NCBI GenBank assembly: GCA_003552885.1
Contig: PUPA01000191.1
Coordinates: 1 to 5,057, forward strand
Length of the DNA stretch: 5,057 nucleotides
Direction of reading: 5' to 3'
DNA from: Natrialbaceae archaeon
GTDB lineage: Archaea > Halobacteriota > Halobacteria > Halobacteriales > Natrialbaceae
Shown: positions 4,774 through 5,057 of the stretch, piece by piece
Layout of the letters: every line of letters begins with the position of its first letter
Numbering within the stretch: the stretch's first letter is position 1
Position numbers and translations under genes: made by a program
Notes under the pieces: model-generated
Seen by the model: the letters and a program-made list of their open reading frames with translations, nothing else
The model's database searches: none
Told to the model about the DNA's origin: nothing

Positions 4774-5057
4774 ATGGACACGCAGTTCGATCCGGTAGAG
4801 ACGACGATTTCGGAGATCCACGGGGCGATGCGGACCGACGGACTGACCGCCCGGGAGCTCGTGGACCGGTACCTCGAGCGGATCGAGGCGTACGACCGTG
4901 CGAACGCCGAACTCAACTCGATCGTGACGGTCAACCCGGGGGCGGTCGACCGCGCGGCCGAGCTGGACGAACGGTTCGCAGTCGATGGGATCACCGGTCC
5001 ACTCCACGGGATCCCGGTCGCCGTGAAAGACCAGGCGATGACCGCCGGCGTCACGAC
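4774..5057 (+). CDS. Amidase, amidase-signature family (N-terminal part, runs off window)
   Basis: The frame opens with ATG at 4774 and is still open at the right edge, giving the first 94 codons of a protein that in this family is usually 450-500 residues. Members hydrolyse amide bonds with a Ser-cisSer-Lys catalytic triad. The visible part has the typical N-terminal helices, LTARELVDRYLERIEAYD (24-41) and LNSIVTVNP (47-55). These are followed by GPLHGIPVAVKDQ (75-87), in which Lys85 is the triad lysine. The serines and the glycine/serine-rich signature lie beyond the window. The long N-terminal region before the HGIPVAVKD block favours a general amidase or acylamidase over the GatA subunit of the tRNA amidotransferase, though GatA shares this motif. 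An ATG at 4770 is out of frame and is not the start. The gene has its own promoter and appears unlinked to the MATE gene. Confidence 0.88.
   Translation, partial: MDTQFDPVETTISEIHGAMRTDGLTARELVDRYLERIEAYDRANAELNSIVTVNPGAVDRAAELDERFAVDGITGPLHGIPVAVKDQAMTAGVT

Overview
The window looks like chromosomal DNA of a haloarchaeon (class Halobacteria). It is very GC-rich with strong G/C preference at third codon positions. The encoded proteins are rich in Asp and Glu, and the start sites lack clear Shine-Dalgarno sequences. Two genes have TATA-like boxes about 28 bases upstream of the mature RNA or start codon, which is the archaeal leaderless or short-leader arrangement. The tRNA does not encode its CCA end. 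I cannot name the genus from sequence alone.

Layout, all on the + strand. Positions 1-240 are non-coding or upstream DNA with an AT-rich island and a repeated GGATACTGTTT motif. Positions 241-1506 encode a 12-helix MFS transporter, and 1630-2562 a short-form 6-phosphogluconate dehydrogenase. Positions 2590-4236 encode a MATE-family multidrug/Na+ efflux protein with an unusual acidic, internally repeated N-terminal tail. Positions 4278-4350 are tRNA-Arg(CCG). Positions 4351-4773 are a 423-base gene-free stretch rich in repeats and hairpins. From 4774 to the right edge lies the 5' end of an amidase-signature enzyme gene.

Function. The dehydrogenase is the decarboxylating step of the oxidative pentose phosphate pathway. 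The two transporters flank it but share no obvious substrate with it. The 27-base gap between the dehydrogenase and the MATE gene allows co-transcription, while the other genes are probably separate units. This is mostly ordinary housekeeping and transport DNA.

The most notable part is the region downstream of the tRNA. The last 22 bases of the tRNA-Arg gene plus 13 flanking bases (35 bp) are repeated exactly 119 bp downstream. A near-copy of the T-arm also lies between them in inverted orientation. Two further hairpin structures and a double GCTTTTT tract follow. The direct repeat has the form of the attL/attR pair left by tRNA-targeted integrative elements, but no integrase or cargo is present between the copies. 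I see no convincing new multi-gene system in this window.
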